DNA of 64,000 nucleotides from Albula goreensis (lineage: Eukaryota > Chordata > Actinopteri > Albuliformes > Albulidae). The translations under genes were made by a program, and so were the position numbers. The stretch is taken from NCBI GenBank assembly GCA_022829145.1, contig CM040749.1, positions 17,259,987-17,323,986 of the forward strand, read 5' to 3'. The stretch's first letter is position 1. Every line of letters starts with the position of its first letter. This document shows positions 24,801-35,055 of the stretch, piece after piece. The notes beneath the pieces are model-generated. The model did not search any database and was not told the DNA's origin. It saw only the letters and a list, made by a program, of their open reading frames with translations.

Positions 24801-25836
24801 AAATGGAACGCTCTCTTTTTAGGCTCCACCTGTATCTCAGAGCTGTATTTTCAGTTTGGTAACATATTTACCTGTCTTGTTAGGTGTTTTCCTTATCTTG
24901 GGCACCTCATTTTTCCTCATTTTACCTCACTGTATTTTTTTTTTTTTTTTTGGAATATTAATTTGGAGAGGCGGGAGGGAAGGCTGTGCCATTCCAGTCC
25001 CACTTGAGCCTGACCTCCCTGGGGTTCTGTCAGTTCTTTCACAGAATTGGCTCTATTTCTGTTTCTTTCTCTCTGTCACTGTGGAGGAGAATATCAGTAA
25101 CTCAAAGTTCACATTTCCTGTGGACTATGAGAAGATCTTATTTTTAGTATAAATCTGTATCAGCTTTTCTGTTTGTCTGTTCCTGTTTTTTTTGAAGGAG
25201 CATTTCAGTCTTATTCAAGTAAGGGAAATGAAAGGACTTCAGTAATTGTGCTGATGAGATGCATCACTGTCAAACTGTTCTGAATAGAAGTGGTTGTCCC
25301 TGCCTCACTTCCTGTTCATACTCTCTCAAAACTCTCTCATTCTATCCCATTGAAGGCTTCCTGCCTTCTGTGGGTTGTTGGTCTTACAACCCATGATCTG
25401 TCACCTTTTCTGTACCCCCAGACACTAAAATGATTTTTGAAGTGGAAGTGTTCCACAGCCCAGCTTGAGGCTCTTCCACTGAATAGAGAATAAACCCCAG
25501 CTTGGATCAGAGGATGTAGTGACTGACACACACTAGATAGGGTTGTCAAAGGAAAGTCATGCCAGCATGCATCGTTGAGCTTACAAATACAGAGGAGCTG
25601 ACTGGCGTTATGTAATACTTGTACATCGATATGGATTCCCCTGCTGAGTTTCAGCCCACATGGTTCAACCTGCTCAGCCTAAACAGACTTTAAATGGGTG
25701 CTTGGTATTTATTTAGGGAGCTAAATATCGAGAATATTTATATCTACCCTGTACTCACAACCCTTCCCCTTTGCATTACTTCTCTCTTCCCTCTCACTGT
25801 CTCACTTTTGTTTCTTACCTCATTCTTTCTCCCTTT

Positions 25837-25880
<44 letters not shown>

Positions 25881-28800
25881 ACTCTTCCTCCCCCTCTGTC
25901 CTCTCACTCCTCTGTTTTCTACCCCTGTGTTCTGGTCTCATGTGTGTCTCTGCGGTTTGTCCCCTGCAGACGTCCCTGCGCCGGAGCAGCCGGAGCTGTT
26001 CCTGAAGAAGCTGCAGCAGTGCTGTACTGTCTTCGACTTCATGGACACGCTGTCCGACCTCAAGATGAAGGAGTACAAGCGCTCCACGCTCAATGAGCTG
26101 GTGGACTACGTCACCGTCAGCCGGGGATACCTGACGGAGCAGGCCTACCCAGAGGTCGTCAAAATGGTGAGTGGGCGCACACGTGTACTTGCATGCAGTC
26201 ACATGAATGGTGACTGCGCAGATATGTACCCCCCATTGTGTGCTTTGAACAGTTTTACTCAGGTCTCTTCATGTGTCACGTTGGAAGAGACAGAGGGATT
26301 AAACTCGTATCCTTCAGTCTGAAACCATTTGACATGACTGTGTTTTTTTCCCCCCCAGGGCCAATGCCATGCTCGTTAAACCACATGTAAACTTGACTTT
26401 CCAAATATAGATGCTCTGCCATGTACTGTTTAAGTTTCTTTTGATAAGATTTGAACACTGGCACGCAACCCACCAAAATGCAGGTTGCAGTTATTAATTC
26501 CTGAAGTGTGATCATACCGTGAAATTTTTCTGAGAGGCCAGAACTGTGGAAGGAGAGAACTAAATATAAATATTTACCCTAAATATATACCCTGCTGCTC
26601 CACCGCTGGGACTCTCGGCTGAGCGCTGTAGCAGTCCTGCTGCTGCTGGCTGTGGGGCAGTGTGACCGTGTCTGTGACTGTGTCTGATTCAGCAGTGCTT
26701 TCACTGCACGCTCACAGTACTGAAAGGCCTTAATCTTTTATACTGCTTTACATTTTTCACATTCCTCACGTTCACACAGCTCACGCCAAGCTGTGTGAAA
26801 GTGCAGAGTAATTTTTGTAAAGATCATGTTAAGAACAGTTAAGATCCTTTTAGTTGTCAATAAATACTGAGACTGATTTTTTGAATGTGTGGAATAGTCA
26901 TAAATTCCTCATTTGCCTCCCAAGATGAATCAATTATTTCAGTCTAGGGAGGAAAAGGATGGTTTTATTTTAGTTTGTCCCTTACAGGACAGTAGGGTGC
27001 TTTGTGAACAGAAGGAATGCTGGACTTCTGGTGTCGAGGCTGTTTCTGTAGTGTTAAGCCTGTGCCACAGCTTGTACACATTTACAGCACTCACAGTTGC
27101 ATCTCTTCACCAGTGTAATGTGATTTTATCTTTCTAGGTGTCCTACAATATATTCCGGACCCTTCCTCCCAGCGACAGTAATGAATTTGACCCGGAGGAG
27201 GATGAACCAACGCTTGAGGCCTCATGGCCACATTTACAGGTAGCAAGGAGAGGAAGCTGACAGTAGCAGCAGTGGCTGAAAGGGCAGAATGTGTGTGCAC
27301 TCATGCAGATAGGCGATGGATTTTTCAGCTTGACAATCTCTCCTTCCCTCCTGTGGATATCTTCCCAACTGTGAATTAGCTTTGGCCTCTTTTTTTTTTT
27401 TTTTTTTTTATTTTTGTTTGTTTTCTGTCTTCTAACAGTGTGATATTTTGGATTAATTTGGAGCCTGTTCTTTTGATATTTCAGCTTTTTTGGTTTTGAT
27501 GCGGGTGTTCTCTCACCCGTTTTGTGTACTTACTGCTCTGTTTTCCAGGACTCCTTTAGAAATGAGATGCATATCTCAAGGAGAATCTTCCTGGTAAAAC
27601 TTTATTTACATTCATTTATTTTTTCGTTATCTTTTATTTTGTGTTATTTTGAATTAAACACCAAATTCATTCAATCTAAAACTGAATTTTGAAATTAACC
27701 CACCTCCTAGTCATCCTCCTTGTCCCATGTCTAACCTCCTGTCACTGTGATAGAGGCTTCAGATTAGAGTCCTGCGCCCCCCTGTGGCCGTAGCTCCTAA
27801 TGCTGTCTGTTGTGTGCCGTGACCTTGTCTTCGCCTTGCCCTCACAGTCTACCTTTCAGCGTCACTTGAAGTCCAAGCTGTTGCCCTGCCAGACTTCGTA
27901 ACACTCAACCCCTCTGTCTCCACAGCTCGTATACGAGTTCTTCATTCGATTCTTGGAGAGTCAAGAATTCCAGCCCAGCATTGCCAAAAAGTACATAGAC
28001 CAGAAATTTGTATTACAGGTAAGTGAAGGACCATTTGTCCTTTAACTAAATTGTTTTACCACAGCAAATCTCTCAAACATCACTATGTACATTTAATTCA
28101 CTGAAGAACACACCAATAGCATGCTGAATTAGATGTAATGAAATGTATGTTTTTGCTTCAAGTGGTTGCGAGAGGATTGTGGACACATGTAAGGAAAATG
28201 GACGTATTTAAGGAAGGAAACTTAACTATCTGGTCCTGTTGGCCATAGCTTTTTAGCTTGACAGTAAAGGCAGAACTGTGTAATTGGATATTGCTTTAAG
28301 GATGAGCTTTGTATGTGTCCATTGCTGTAAAGAAGTGCTGAATGACTGAGTATTACTATTAGGTAAAGTGCTGTTGCTGGTACCTGATGTTGTTTTGCCC
28401 ATAATTTCTCTCCACAGCTTCTTGAGCTCTTCGACAGTGAGGACCCCCGGGAGCGAGACTACCTGAAGACAGTCTTACACAGAATTTACGGAAAGTTCCT
28501 GGGGCTGCGGGCTTTTATACGAAAACAGATTAATAATATTTTTCTACGGTAAGAGTGTGCAGAATTATCATTGTAAATCACCTCAGCCAAAACTGGTGTT
28601 CATCACCAAAGTGCACCCACTGTTAACTGATGACCTTATCGCTCTCTCTTTGTCTTCTAAAAAGTTTTGTTTATGAAACTGAGCACTTCAACGGGGTAGC
28701 TGAGCTGCTGGAGATCTTGGGAAGGTATGTTCATTTATTGCTGGCCAACTAAAAAAATGGATATTGAAAGCCTACAGTATGTAGACTGTGATGTCTTGTG

Positions 28801-31800
28801 GGTGCCACCATATTGTAATGCCTAAAGCTGGCAGTCAGCTCTTGCACAGTGACACACAATGTGTGCAGCTGTAAGCTGAGGCAGTGCATGCATTTTTACT
28901 CTTAGTGTCTGCATACCAGCGTATGTGTAGTGACACCTGACAGCGCAGTTGCATTCAGGTCTACAGGAATGCTGCATGTCAGAGAAGGCAGGGATAGAAG
29001 TGTTTGTTTGTTTACTGCCATTGTGTTGTCAGGTAGGAAACTGCTCTGTTTAAGTCAGTGATGTTGTGTAGACAGGTGGGAGAGGAAGGCGCTCTTTAAG
29101 TGTGTCTGTGTCTCTCTTCCCCTGCCCCTCACAGCATAATCAATGGCTTCGCTCTGCCTCTGAAGGCCGAGCACAAACAGTTCCTGGTCAAAGTGCTGAT
29201 TCCCCTGCATACAGTCAGGAGTCTCTCCCTCTTCCATGCACAGGTAATGTGGGGAAGGTGGTGTGTCTGTGTGTGTCTGTGTGTGGTCATGGTGTATGTG
29301 TGTGTGTCTGTGTATGTGTATGCCTTTTGGCATGCTGTGAATTTTTCCATTTCCACTTTATAAAGTCTGTACTAATAGTGCCTTCTTGTTGCTGAAGTCT
29401 GTCTCTTTGTATTTTTTCCAGTTGGCGTATTGTATTGTACAGTTCCTAGAGAAAGACCCAGCACTAACAGAACCTGTAAGTGATTTATGCTTTTTCAGAG
29501 AAGACCATGAATTTTGTCTTGATTTACTGAGTGATTCACAATGGTTGCTGATGCATTTTTGTCTCATTTAGGTCATCAGAGGCTTGCTAAAGTTTTGGCC
29601 AAAAACCTGCAGTCAAAAAGAGGTAACATTCTGACAGTCACAAATGTGTATACATTCCCTATCATATACACACGCATATCACGGAGGATACATCAGTAAG
29701 TGACAGACAAGGCATGTACATTCCTATCTGTCAATGTACCTTGAATTTGGTCACCTTTGTGTCGAACAGAAAGACAAATTGTAACTTAATGGCACAAGAG
29801 GGCTGGAATCTGCCAGTCATAAGCAGAGGGTGTGACTGATAGCTGACAGTCAAGTCATGTTAAGTTTACCATCATTTCCTTTATGATTTAAGGTGATTGA
29901 CAAGGCATGCAGTGGAACTTGCCAGGACAAGCTGGGTTTCACTCCAGTGTGTCTCAGGCATTGTTTTTCTCTTGGCACACAGTGTGCAGTGCCCCACACC
30001 ACCCCATACCACAGACAAGTGCACATTGTTCATGAAGAGAGACGTCACATTCCTGCCAGTGAAGCTTTAATTGGTCTGAGTCTACTTGCTAATACCTCAG
30101 TGATTTTTATTTTATTTTTTCCAAAATATTCCATTTTGTGGCCAATTAGAAAAGTAAAGTACAAGCAAATTATTCTAACTAATGAGAATAGTAGTATGAA
30201 TAATAATGACAGATCAAGGCGTGTTTAATTTATAACTTATCAAATATGCAAATATATGGCTGAACAAATCCACAAATGATTGCCATTATACAATCATAAA
30301 ATGGAGCAGTAGCCAGGCAGTGTAGTAGGAAAAGTTGGTGACTGTGTGCTTTGGAGTTATATATAGTGTATATTTATATGAGTTTTTTATAGCCTGGTAG
30401 GGCCGGACTGATGACAAGTCTTAAAATCGTTGACAAGGCCTGAGGTGGTAGCATATAATATGAATTTCAAAACTTGTGTGGTATGTCAGCTCCAGTTCTA
30501 CAGTCATCTTTGGTTTAATGTGTCAAATTCACTCAGGTAAATTTTTGTTCAATTCTCAACAACTGTAATAATTATATTAGCATTAATCATTTATTTATAC
30601 TACTGCCCATTAGTTTTCCATCTCAAGAATCAGAGATGGGGCAACTACAACCACAAGCTCAGAACTAAGAACAAATTTATATGGGCTTTGGTCATTATTT
30701 GCAAACTTTTGCAATGAAATGCTCCAGCTCTGAACCAGGCTCGACAAAATCAAAGGTGACCTCAAATTGCTGAATTAGTGTGGACAGTATTTTCCTAGAA
30801 TGCTATGCATTACCCAGAGAAATATTTGGTCATTGTTGAGCTAAGTCTGAAGTATTTGTTGGTACTGTGTCCTGAGATTTGCCACGTGAGGTACGGTGCT
30901 GACTAGAACTGTACGATGGCATTTCTCTTAAAAATTCCTTATCCCAAAATCCAACTTTGCCAAAGTGGTGCACTTATTTACTGCCAGAATAGTAACCAGA
31001 GGTGAACAGCTTCGGATTCTAGCAAGCTCTATATGCCAATATTTGTTATTACATAAGATTGGATAAAGCAAAGATAACATACTCTGCACTTTAATCGGCC
31101 TAAGAGCAGTTCTTGCTTAAACCACAATTAACCCATATGGGTTTTGCCCATATGCAGACTGTTATCTTCCTAATGAAATTTGACTGCTCTCTCACACCTA
31201 ATACTCCATGCCTGACAGTTGGTGTGCCAACCCTACCAACACTGCCTGTTGCTTAATGTTAGCTGAAGTATTGTGCCATAATAGTATCTTTTCCACATAG
31301 CCTGCTTCTGGTTTTTGTCCCACAGAATAACAAGCAAAAGTAGAATTTTGTAGTTCTGTTTTTTGATCCCTTGTTCCAGTTCCCACAGATCCCAAAGTCT
31401 CTCATTAATCCTGCCATGTGGTGGCTCTCTGATATGGACCAAGAGGGGCTTCAGGGACTCAAGTTGTCTCATCTTTACCCTTTTCTACCCTTAGGTAATG
31501 TTCCTGGGGGAGCTGGAGGAGATTCTTGATGTGATTGAGCCCACACAATTTGTCAAGATCCAGGAGCCCCTCTTCAAGCAGATTTCCAGATGTGTCTCCA
31601 GCCCCCACTTTCAGGTCAGTCAGAGAGACAGACTTGGAGGAGTCTTAAGATAAATTGATGTCATGGAAGTGTATCTAAATTTCCTTTGAATCTCCGGTGT
31701 ACATTGTAGTTTTGAAGCCTGTGCATGTTTAAAGTCCCCTCTGTGCAGATCCCCATTCTGAAGTTCCTGTAGAAGTTTACTCAGTGAAGCAGTGCAGGTT

Positions 31801-33615
31801 ATGAGCTCTTTACAGATTTACTTGGTGAATGAGGGTGGACTGTACATCTCTGTACATGTTTATTTAGTGGAATATTATGGGTTATAATTTCTGTATCGCT
31901 GAAAGGTTTATTGTAATAGATGTTGTAGTCAGTAAGAGTGTCTTTGTCTCCCTCAGGTGGCTGAGCGCGCCTTGTACTACTGGAACAATGAGTACATAAT
32001 GAGTCTGATCGAGGAGAACTCCAGCGTCATCCTGCCCATCATGTTCGCCAGTCTATACAGGATCTCCAAAGAGCACTGGAACCCGTGAGTGGCAGCGACC
32101 GCCTCCATGGAAATACGAATATAAAAATTCCTGTCACTCCCATTTACATTACTTTTAATACAAGTGAAAAAAATGTGATTTTGTTTTATTGTGGCTTGTC
32201 CAGGTAAGACTCATAATCAATATCTTTTCCTGATACTTTCACTATCATTTTTGACAGTTTTAATACAGATTTTGTTATTCTGTCCCTGTTTGTCTACAGA
32301 AGGAACGAAAAATGTGCCCAGCACTTTAGAGGACTTAGTCAGACTTTCACAAACAAAACTTTGTGTTTCCTTGGTTCTCCTTAGAGTGGACTCTAGCACT
32401 CTTGCTTTTTGTGCACCTCTTGTTCAGAATACAAATTAGACCCCCCCCATCAGCACTGGACCGTCCCATTTCAGTCTCAGCCACAAAGGAGCCATTTCCA
32501 TAGGAAAGGCTGAGGAGGCTCTGCAGTGAAAAGCTTCAGTTGTTTCCTTATTTCCTTATTTGTGCTTAATTAATGTGATTGAAACTTCAAAATACAAACT
32601 GTTGATATGCATGTGAAATTGGATGAATTCAATTCAATCAGCGTTGATATATTTTAAGGGCAGACCATAAAAAGGGGCCCAGCAAAAATACTTGGAACAT
32701 TTTCAAATGTCCTAAAAGCCTGCTATTGATTGTTGTTCTTGCTCATTTTTACTTGCTTGTATCTTTAATGTTATTTTTTCTTGATCTTGTTTCCAGGGCG
32801 ATAGTAGCTTTAGTCTACAATGTACTGAAAGCATTTATGGAAATGAACAGTACTTTGTTCGATGAACTGACGGCAACATACAAGTCAGACCGCCAACGGT
32901 AAGGGCCACATATGTTTGTGCCATGATGAGTTATTTATACTGTGATGCGGTTAAGGGGTGTAACAACAGTTGTGTTGAACTCCTGAAGCCAATATGTGTA
33001 ATTAGAGATGATTTTTAATGGAGTGAGCATGGTTACTAACATTTCTTTTGTTACCACCCATGTCTACAAACTTAATAACATGGACTCAGGCCAATGCATA
33101 TTGCACAAACGAAAGGCAGTAATTGTTAATTGCACTTCCATGAACTCATTGCACCATACTGAAACACATTTGTTCTCAGAAGCAAGTGCATTCATTTGTA
33201 GTCCATCCGGCATGCAGAGAAAGATAACAGTATGAAATTGCAGTGAACTGACCCTTAACCCCAAATGTCACCAAGGGATTTTGATTTGTTGACAATAAGT
33301 GCTAAGATGTTAATGTTTGGTTATTTGTGGCGATCTGGGCCTGTATTCAAACAGCAGCAATGCTGATCAATGATCTGTTTTATACTGTCAATATTCTAAC
33401 CTTATCCATTTTGAGCTAAAAAGCAACTCTGATCGTAGGTCAGTTCTCCTACTCCAATGCTTTTTAAGATTAAGTGCATTGTAGCTGATGTGGTTTTTTT
33501 TTGTCCTCACCACAGCGAGAAGAAAAAGGAGAAGGAGCGGGAGGAGCTGTGGAAGAAGCTGGAGGACCTGGAGCTGAAGCGGGGCCTTCGGAGTGATGGG
33601 ATCATTCCCACTTAA
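14715..33615 (+). CDS. ppp2r5e: protein phosphatase 2A regulatory subunit B56 epsilon (13 coding exons)
   Basis: The coding exons are 14715-14871, 25970-26166, 27138-27239, 27926-28018, 28418-28548, 28665-28724, 29135-29243, 29422-29475, 29572-29622, 31495-31614, 31957-32084, 32797-32898 and 33516-33615. They sum to 1404 nt, 467 residues plus stop, which is the length of human PPP2R5E as I recall it. The N-terminus ([20 protein letters not shown]) and C-terminus ([13 protein letters not shown]) are those of the epsilon isoform. B56 subunits are curved HEAT-like repeat proteins that bind the PP2A A/C core and select substrates carrying LxxIxE motifs. The pocket segments [11 protein letters not shown] (204-214) and KAEHK (257-261) are intact. 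A basic stretch near residues 19-29 may aid nuclear entry. All introns are GT-AG and no frame break was found. Epsilon rather than gamma, delta, alpha or beta is indicated by both termini and by adjacency to wdr89. Confidence 0.97.
15361..15451. repeat. imperfect inverted repeat nested in the hAT-like element
   Basis: The left arm at 15361-15390 (attccaatactttttctcg...) and the right arm at 15423-15451 are imperfect inverses of each other around a purine-rich centre. This may be a separate small MITE inserted in the larger element, or an internal part of it. Confidence 0.4.
15822..15890. repeat. (TA)n microsatellite
   Basis: About 34 TA units without interruption, inside the hAT-like element. 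It is a likely site of length variation and cruciform formation. Confidence 0.97.
19234..19275. repeat. T-rich tract
   Basis: About 40 bases of T broken by two single C bases, in ppp2r5e intron 2. It could be the reverse of a retroposon poly-A tail, but no adjoining element was recognised. Confidence 0.8.
23530..23578. other. perfect inverted repeat (16-bp stem, 17-nt loop)
   Basis: The arm at 23530-23545 (tggttagtttggcact) is the exact reverse complement of 23563-23578, separated by 17 nt. It lies in ppp2r5e intron 2 and is not part of a recognised repeat. The RNA would form a stable hairpin. At about 49 nt it is shorter than a usual microRNA precursor. Confidence 0.8.
25760..25969 (+). promoter_or_regulatory. 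ppp2r5e: long pyrimidine tract with (CT)n upstream of coding exon 2
   Basis: About 200 nt of nearly pure C/T, with uninterrupted CT at 25841-25869, lead to the acceptor cccctgcag at 25969. Tracts of this kind bind U2AF and PTB, so splicing of this exon may be regulated. The effect is inferred. Confidence 0.6.
25970..26166 (+). CDS. ppp2r5e: ppp2r5e coding exon 2
   Basis: 197 nt, entering at phase 1 and leaving at phase 0. It encodes [19 protein letters not shown] through YPEVVKM (residues 53-118), the first HEAT-like helices of the B56 domain. The acceptor is ctgcag and the donor atg|gtgagt. Confidence 0.96.
26767..26803. other. inverted repeat in intron 3
   Basis: ttcacacagct (26771-26781) and agctgtgtgaa (26789-26799) are exact inverses around a 7-nt loop. 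One mismatch out, three further pairs (cac/gtg) extend the stem. It is a short hairpin with no known identity. Confidence 0.7.
27138..27239 (+). CDS. ppp2r5e: ppp2r5e coding exon 3
   Basis: 102 nt, 34 whole codons (residues 119-152), [18 protein letters not shown] through EASWPHLQ. The acidic [19 protein letters not shown] segment is a strong B56 family signature. The acceptor is tttctag and the donor cag|gtagca. Confidence 0.97.
27549..27593 (+). other. ppp2r5e: candidate 45-nt in-frame cassette exon in ppp2r5e intron 4
   Basis: A pyrimidine-rich acceptor (ctgttttccag, ending 27548) and a donor (cctg|gtaaaa, 27593/27594) bracket 45 nt with no stop. Both flanking introns would be phase 0, so inclusion would add 15 residues ([15 protein letters not shown]) between WPHLQ and LVYEFF without changing the frame. 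I know of no such exon in mammalian PPP2R5E. It would interrupt a predicted helix, so a cryptic pseudo-exon is at least as likely. Confidence 0.3.
27926..28018 (+). CDS. ppp2r5e: ppp2r5e coding exon 4
   Basis: 93 nt, 31 whole codons (residues 153-183), [16 protein letters not shown] through DQKFVLQ. The acceptor is tccacag and the donor cag|gtaagt. Confidence 0.97.
28418..28548 (+). CDS. ppp2r5e: ppp2r5e coding exon 5
   Basis: 131 nt, phase 0 in and phase 2 out, residues 184-226 plus two bases of Arg227. It carries [18 protein letters not shown] and the pocket segment [11 protein letters not shown]. In the family this region forms most of the LxxIxE-binding groove. Confidence 0.97.
28665..28724 (+). 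CDS. ppp2r5e: ppp2r5e coding exon 6
   Basis: 60 nt, phase 2 in and out, encoding [19 protein letters not shown]. The acceptor (ttctaaaaag) is purine-rich next to the AG, with its pyrimidine tract slightly upstream. The donor is aag|gtatgt. Confidence 0.96.
29135..29243 (+). CDS. ppp2r5e: ppp2r5e coding exon 7
   Basis: 109 nt, phase 2 in and phase 0 out, encoding [20 protein letters not shown] through LSLFHAQ (to residue 283). KAEHK contributes to the substrate pocket. The acceptor is ctcacag and the donor cag|gtaatg. A TG-rich stretch (about 29255-29325) follows the donor. Confidence 0.97.
29422..29475 (+). CDS. ppp2r5e: ppp2r5e coding exon 8
   Basis: 54 nt, 18 whole codons (residues 284-301), [18 protein letters not shown]. 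The acceptor is tttccag and the donor cct|gtaagt. Confidence 0.97.
29572..29622 (+). CDS. ppp2r5e: ppp2r5e coding exon 9
   Basis: 51 nt, 17 whole codons (residues 302-318), [17 protein letters not shown]. The acceptor is atttag and the donor gag|gtaaca. The preceding intron is only 96 bp. Confidence 0.97.
29623..31494 (+). other. ppp2r5e: ppp2r5e intron between coding exons 9 and 10
   Basis: 1.87 kb, AT-rich. No repeat, RNA gene or extra exon was recognised. Confidence 0.8.
31495..31614 (+). CDS. ppp2r5e: ppp2r5e coding exon 10
   Basis: 120 nt, 40 whole codons (residues 319-358), [18 protein letters not shown] through SSPHFQ. The acceptor is cccttag and the donor cag|gtcagt. Confidence 0.97.
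31957..32084 (+). CDS. ppp2r5e: ppp2r5e coding exon 11
   Basis: 128 nt, phase 0 in and phase 2 out, [20 protein letters not shown] through SKEHWN. The run [14 protein letters not shown] is nearly invariant in B56 proteins. The acceptor is cctcag and the donor ccc|gtgagt. Confidence 0.97.
32797..32898 (+). CDS. ppp2r5e: ppp2r5e coding exon 12
   Basis: 102 nt, phase 2 in and out, [20 protein letters not shown] through TYKSDRQ. The acceptor is ttccag and the donor acg|gtaagg. Confidence 0.97.
33516..33615 (+). CDS. ppp2r5e: ppp2r5e last coding exon
   Basis: 100 nt to the TAA at 33613-33615. It encodes a highly charged helix ([20 protein letters not shown]) and the epsilon-type end [12 protein letters not shown]. 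The gamma and delta isoforms have much longer tails here. Confidence 0.97.
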
Positions 33616-35055
33616 CACAGGCAGGCGCCGCGCAGCCGCCGCGCCAAGCGTTCCACCCATCCACAGCCACCTAGCGCCAGATGGAGAAACCGTTTTCTCT
33701 TTTTTTTTCCTGTATTGTGCGACTTACTTTACGGTAGATTTCACACGTCTGTTTCATTATTTCAGCAGCACTGTAAATAACTGTTTTTTTCCTTTTCTCT
33801 TAAAATATTACACCGAAGAAAAAAAAATGAAGAAAAAAGACATAAAAATGAGAAAAAGAAACGTGTTGGGAGGGGGGGAGAAAAAGACTTTGGACAGTAG
33901 GACTTGAACTCTTCTGTATAAAAGGAAAAAAAAATCTGTTTTAAAAAAGAAAATGATAGATTGTTTTAACCCTCATCCTGTCTCCCTCAGTAGGCCCCTC
34001 CCTCAGACTACAGTCCCCTCCCCCACCCCCTCTCCTGGTCCCAGCTCTCTCTCTCCAAGGTGCAGTTGTACCTTTACCTCTTTCGAGGGCTGTGTTCCTT
34101 ACTGTGCAGAACACGGGGTCCCTTCCGGAGGCAGGTGGGGGGTCTACGCTGGGCCCTAAACATGGGAATGCACCCCACCTCTCCTCCCCGAGGCTCACCC
34201 CTCCCCTCTCTCAGAGAAACTGCTACAGAACCATTAGGCTGAAGGAAGAAAAGAGAATGCATACCTTTAGTAAGCCCTCCCCCCACCCCAGATTTCTGCA
34301 GACATCTGGGAAGTAAAACAAAGTGGAAAATAAATTATTGCACACTTTCATTTTCCTCCCTCTTACTATGTTTTCTGTTTGCTCTGAGATGTATGTATGC
34401 ATCTGACCAAACCATCAGATTGATTTTGTCAAAAAATTTTTTTTTTTTGGGTTCATGTCCTTTCTCTGCAGTACCGGGTGGTACCGGTCTGGTACTGGTA
34501 CCGTTGATCAGTAACCTGTAAAGATGAACATGTTAACAACTGCAAGCTGTAGAGGTTCCCAAGTTAGTGGTGAACTTGTGAAACTCATGTATTGTGAAAA
34601 GGAACACTATTTGTGTCAGTTCTTCACAGTATTAAGAATCTGTATATTGTTAATGAATGCAGTACATTGATATCTTGTATCTTGTAGTAATTTAGCTTAT
34701 ATTTTCTTAGGAACAGTTGAGGAGTATCCAGTATATAAAGTGGTATAATGGAACAAGACTTCCTGGTTTTATGATGCTGTTTTCTCCCCATTTCCTTTTT
34801 ATATTAAGTTTGTTTGATCATTTGAATTTTTTAGGGGTGGAATGCAGGAAGAGGGAGGGGGAGGGGGAGGTGTAGTGTTGGGGAGGACTCAACATTGTGC
34901 TCAAATCCACAGTAACAACTGCGTTATCAACCCCATTCAAACTTAATGTGTTCTTTAGGATGGCCCGGATATAATACAATTAAAAAGAAAAAAGGGTTGG
35001 ATAAATAAAAATGTCTAATTATTTTAAAAAATAAAGAGATATTAAATTAAACCTG
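33616..35055 (+). other. ppp2r5e: ppp2r5e 3' UTR (approximate)
   Basis: About 1.4 kb follows the stop codon. Candidate AATAAA signals lie at 34329-34334, 35004-35009 and 35030-35035; the last is followed by T-rich, TG-containing sequence and is the likeliest distal end. The region contains a GC-rich start, an A-rich run near 33815-33890, GGTAC repeats at 34471-34502 and a G-rich run at 34853-34883. Confidence 0.6.
34853..34883 (+). promoter_or_regulatory. ppp2r5e: potential RNA G-quadruplex in ppp2r5e 3' UTR
   Basis: Four runs of three or more G bases occur in order (GGG, GGGGG, GGGGG, GGGG), with loops of 1, 1 and about 12 nt, on the transcribed strand. This fits a G-quadruplex pattern. Folding and effect are untested. 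Confidence 0.45.

Larger units (their letters stand above)
14872..25969 (+). other. ppp2r5e: ppp2r5e intron between coding exons 1 and 2
   Basis: An 11.1 kb intron, the largest of the gene. It contains a hAT-like inverted-repeat element (15076-16165), a (TA)n tract, a T-rich tract at 19234-19275, a perfect 16-bp hairpin at 23530-23578 and a 200-bp pyrimidine tract at its 3' end. GC-richer islands around 20380-21240 and 22950-23120 are not coding as far as I can see and could be regulatory. No nested gene was recognised. Confidence 0.8.

Noticed and set aside
27846-27900. Extra ppp2r5e exon after a 'ccctcacag' acceptor-like site
   Set aside because: No GT donor follows in frame, and the true exon begins at 27926 with a better acceptor.
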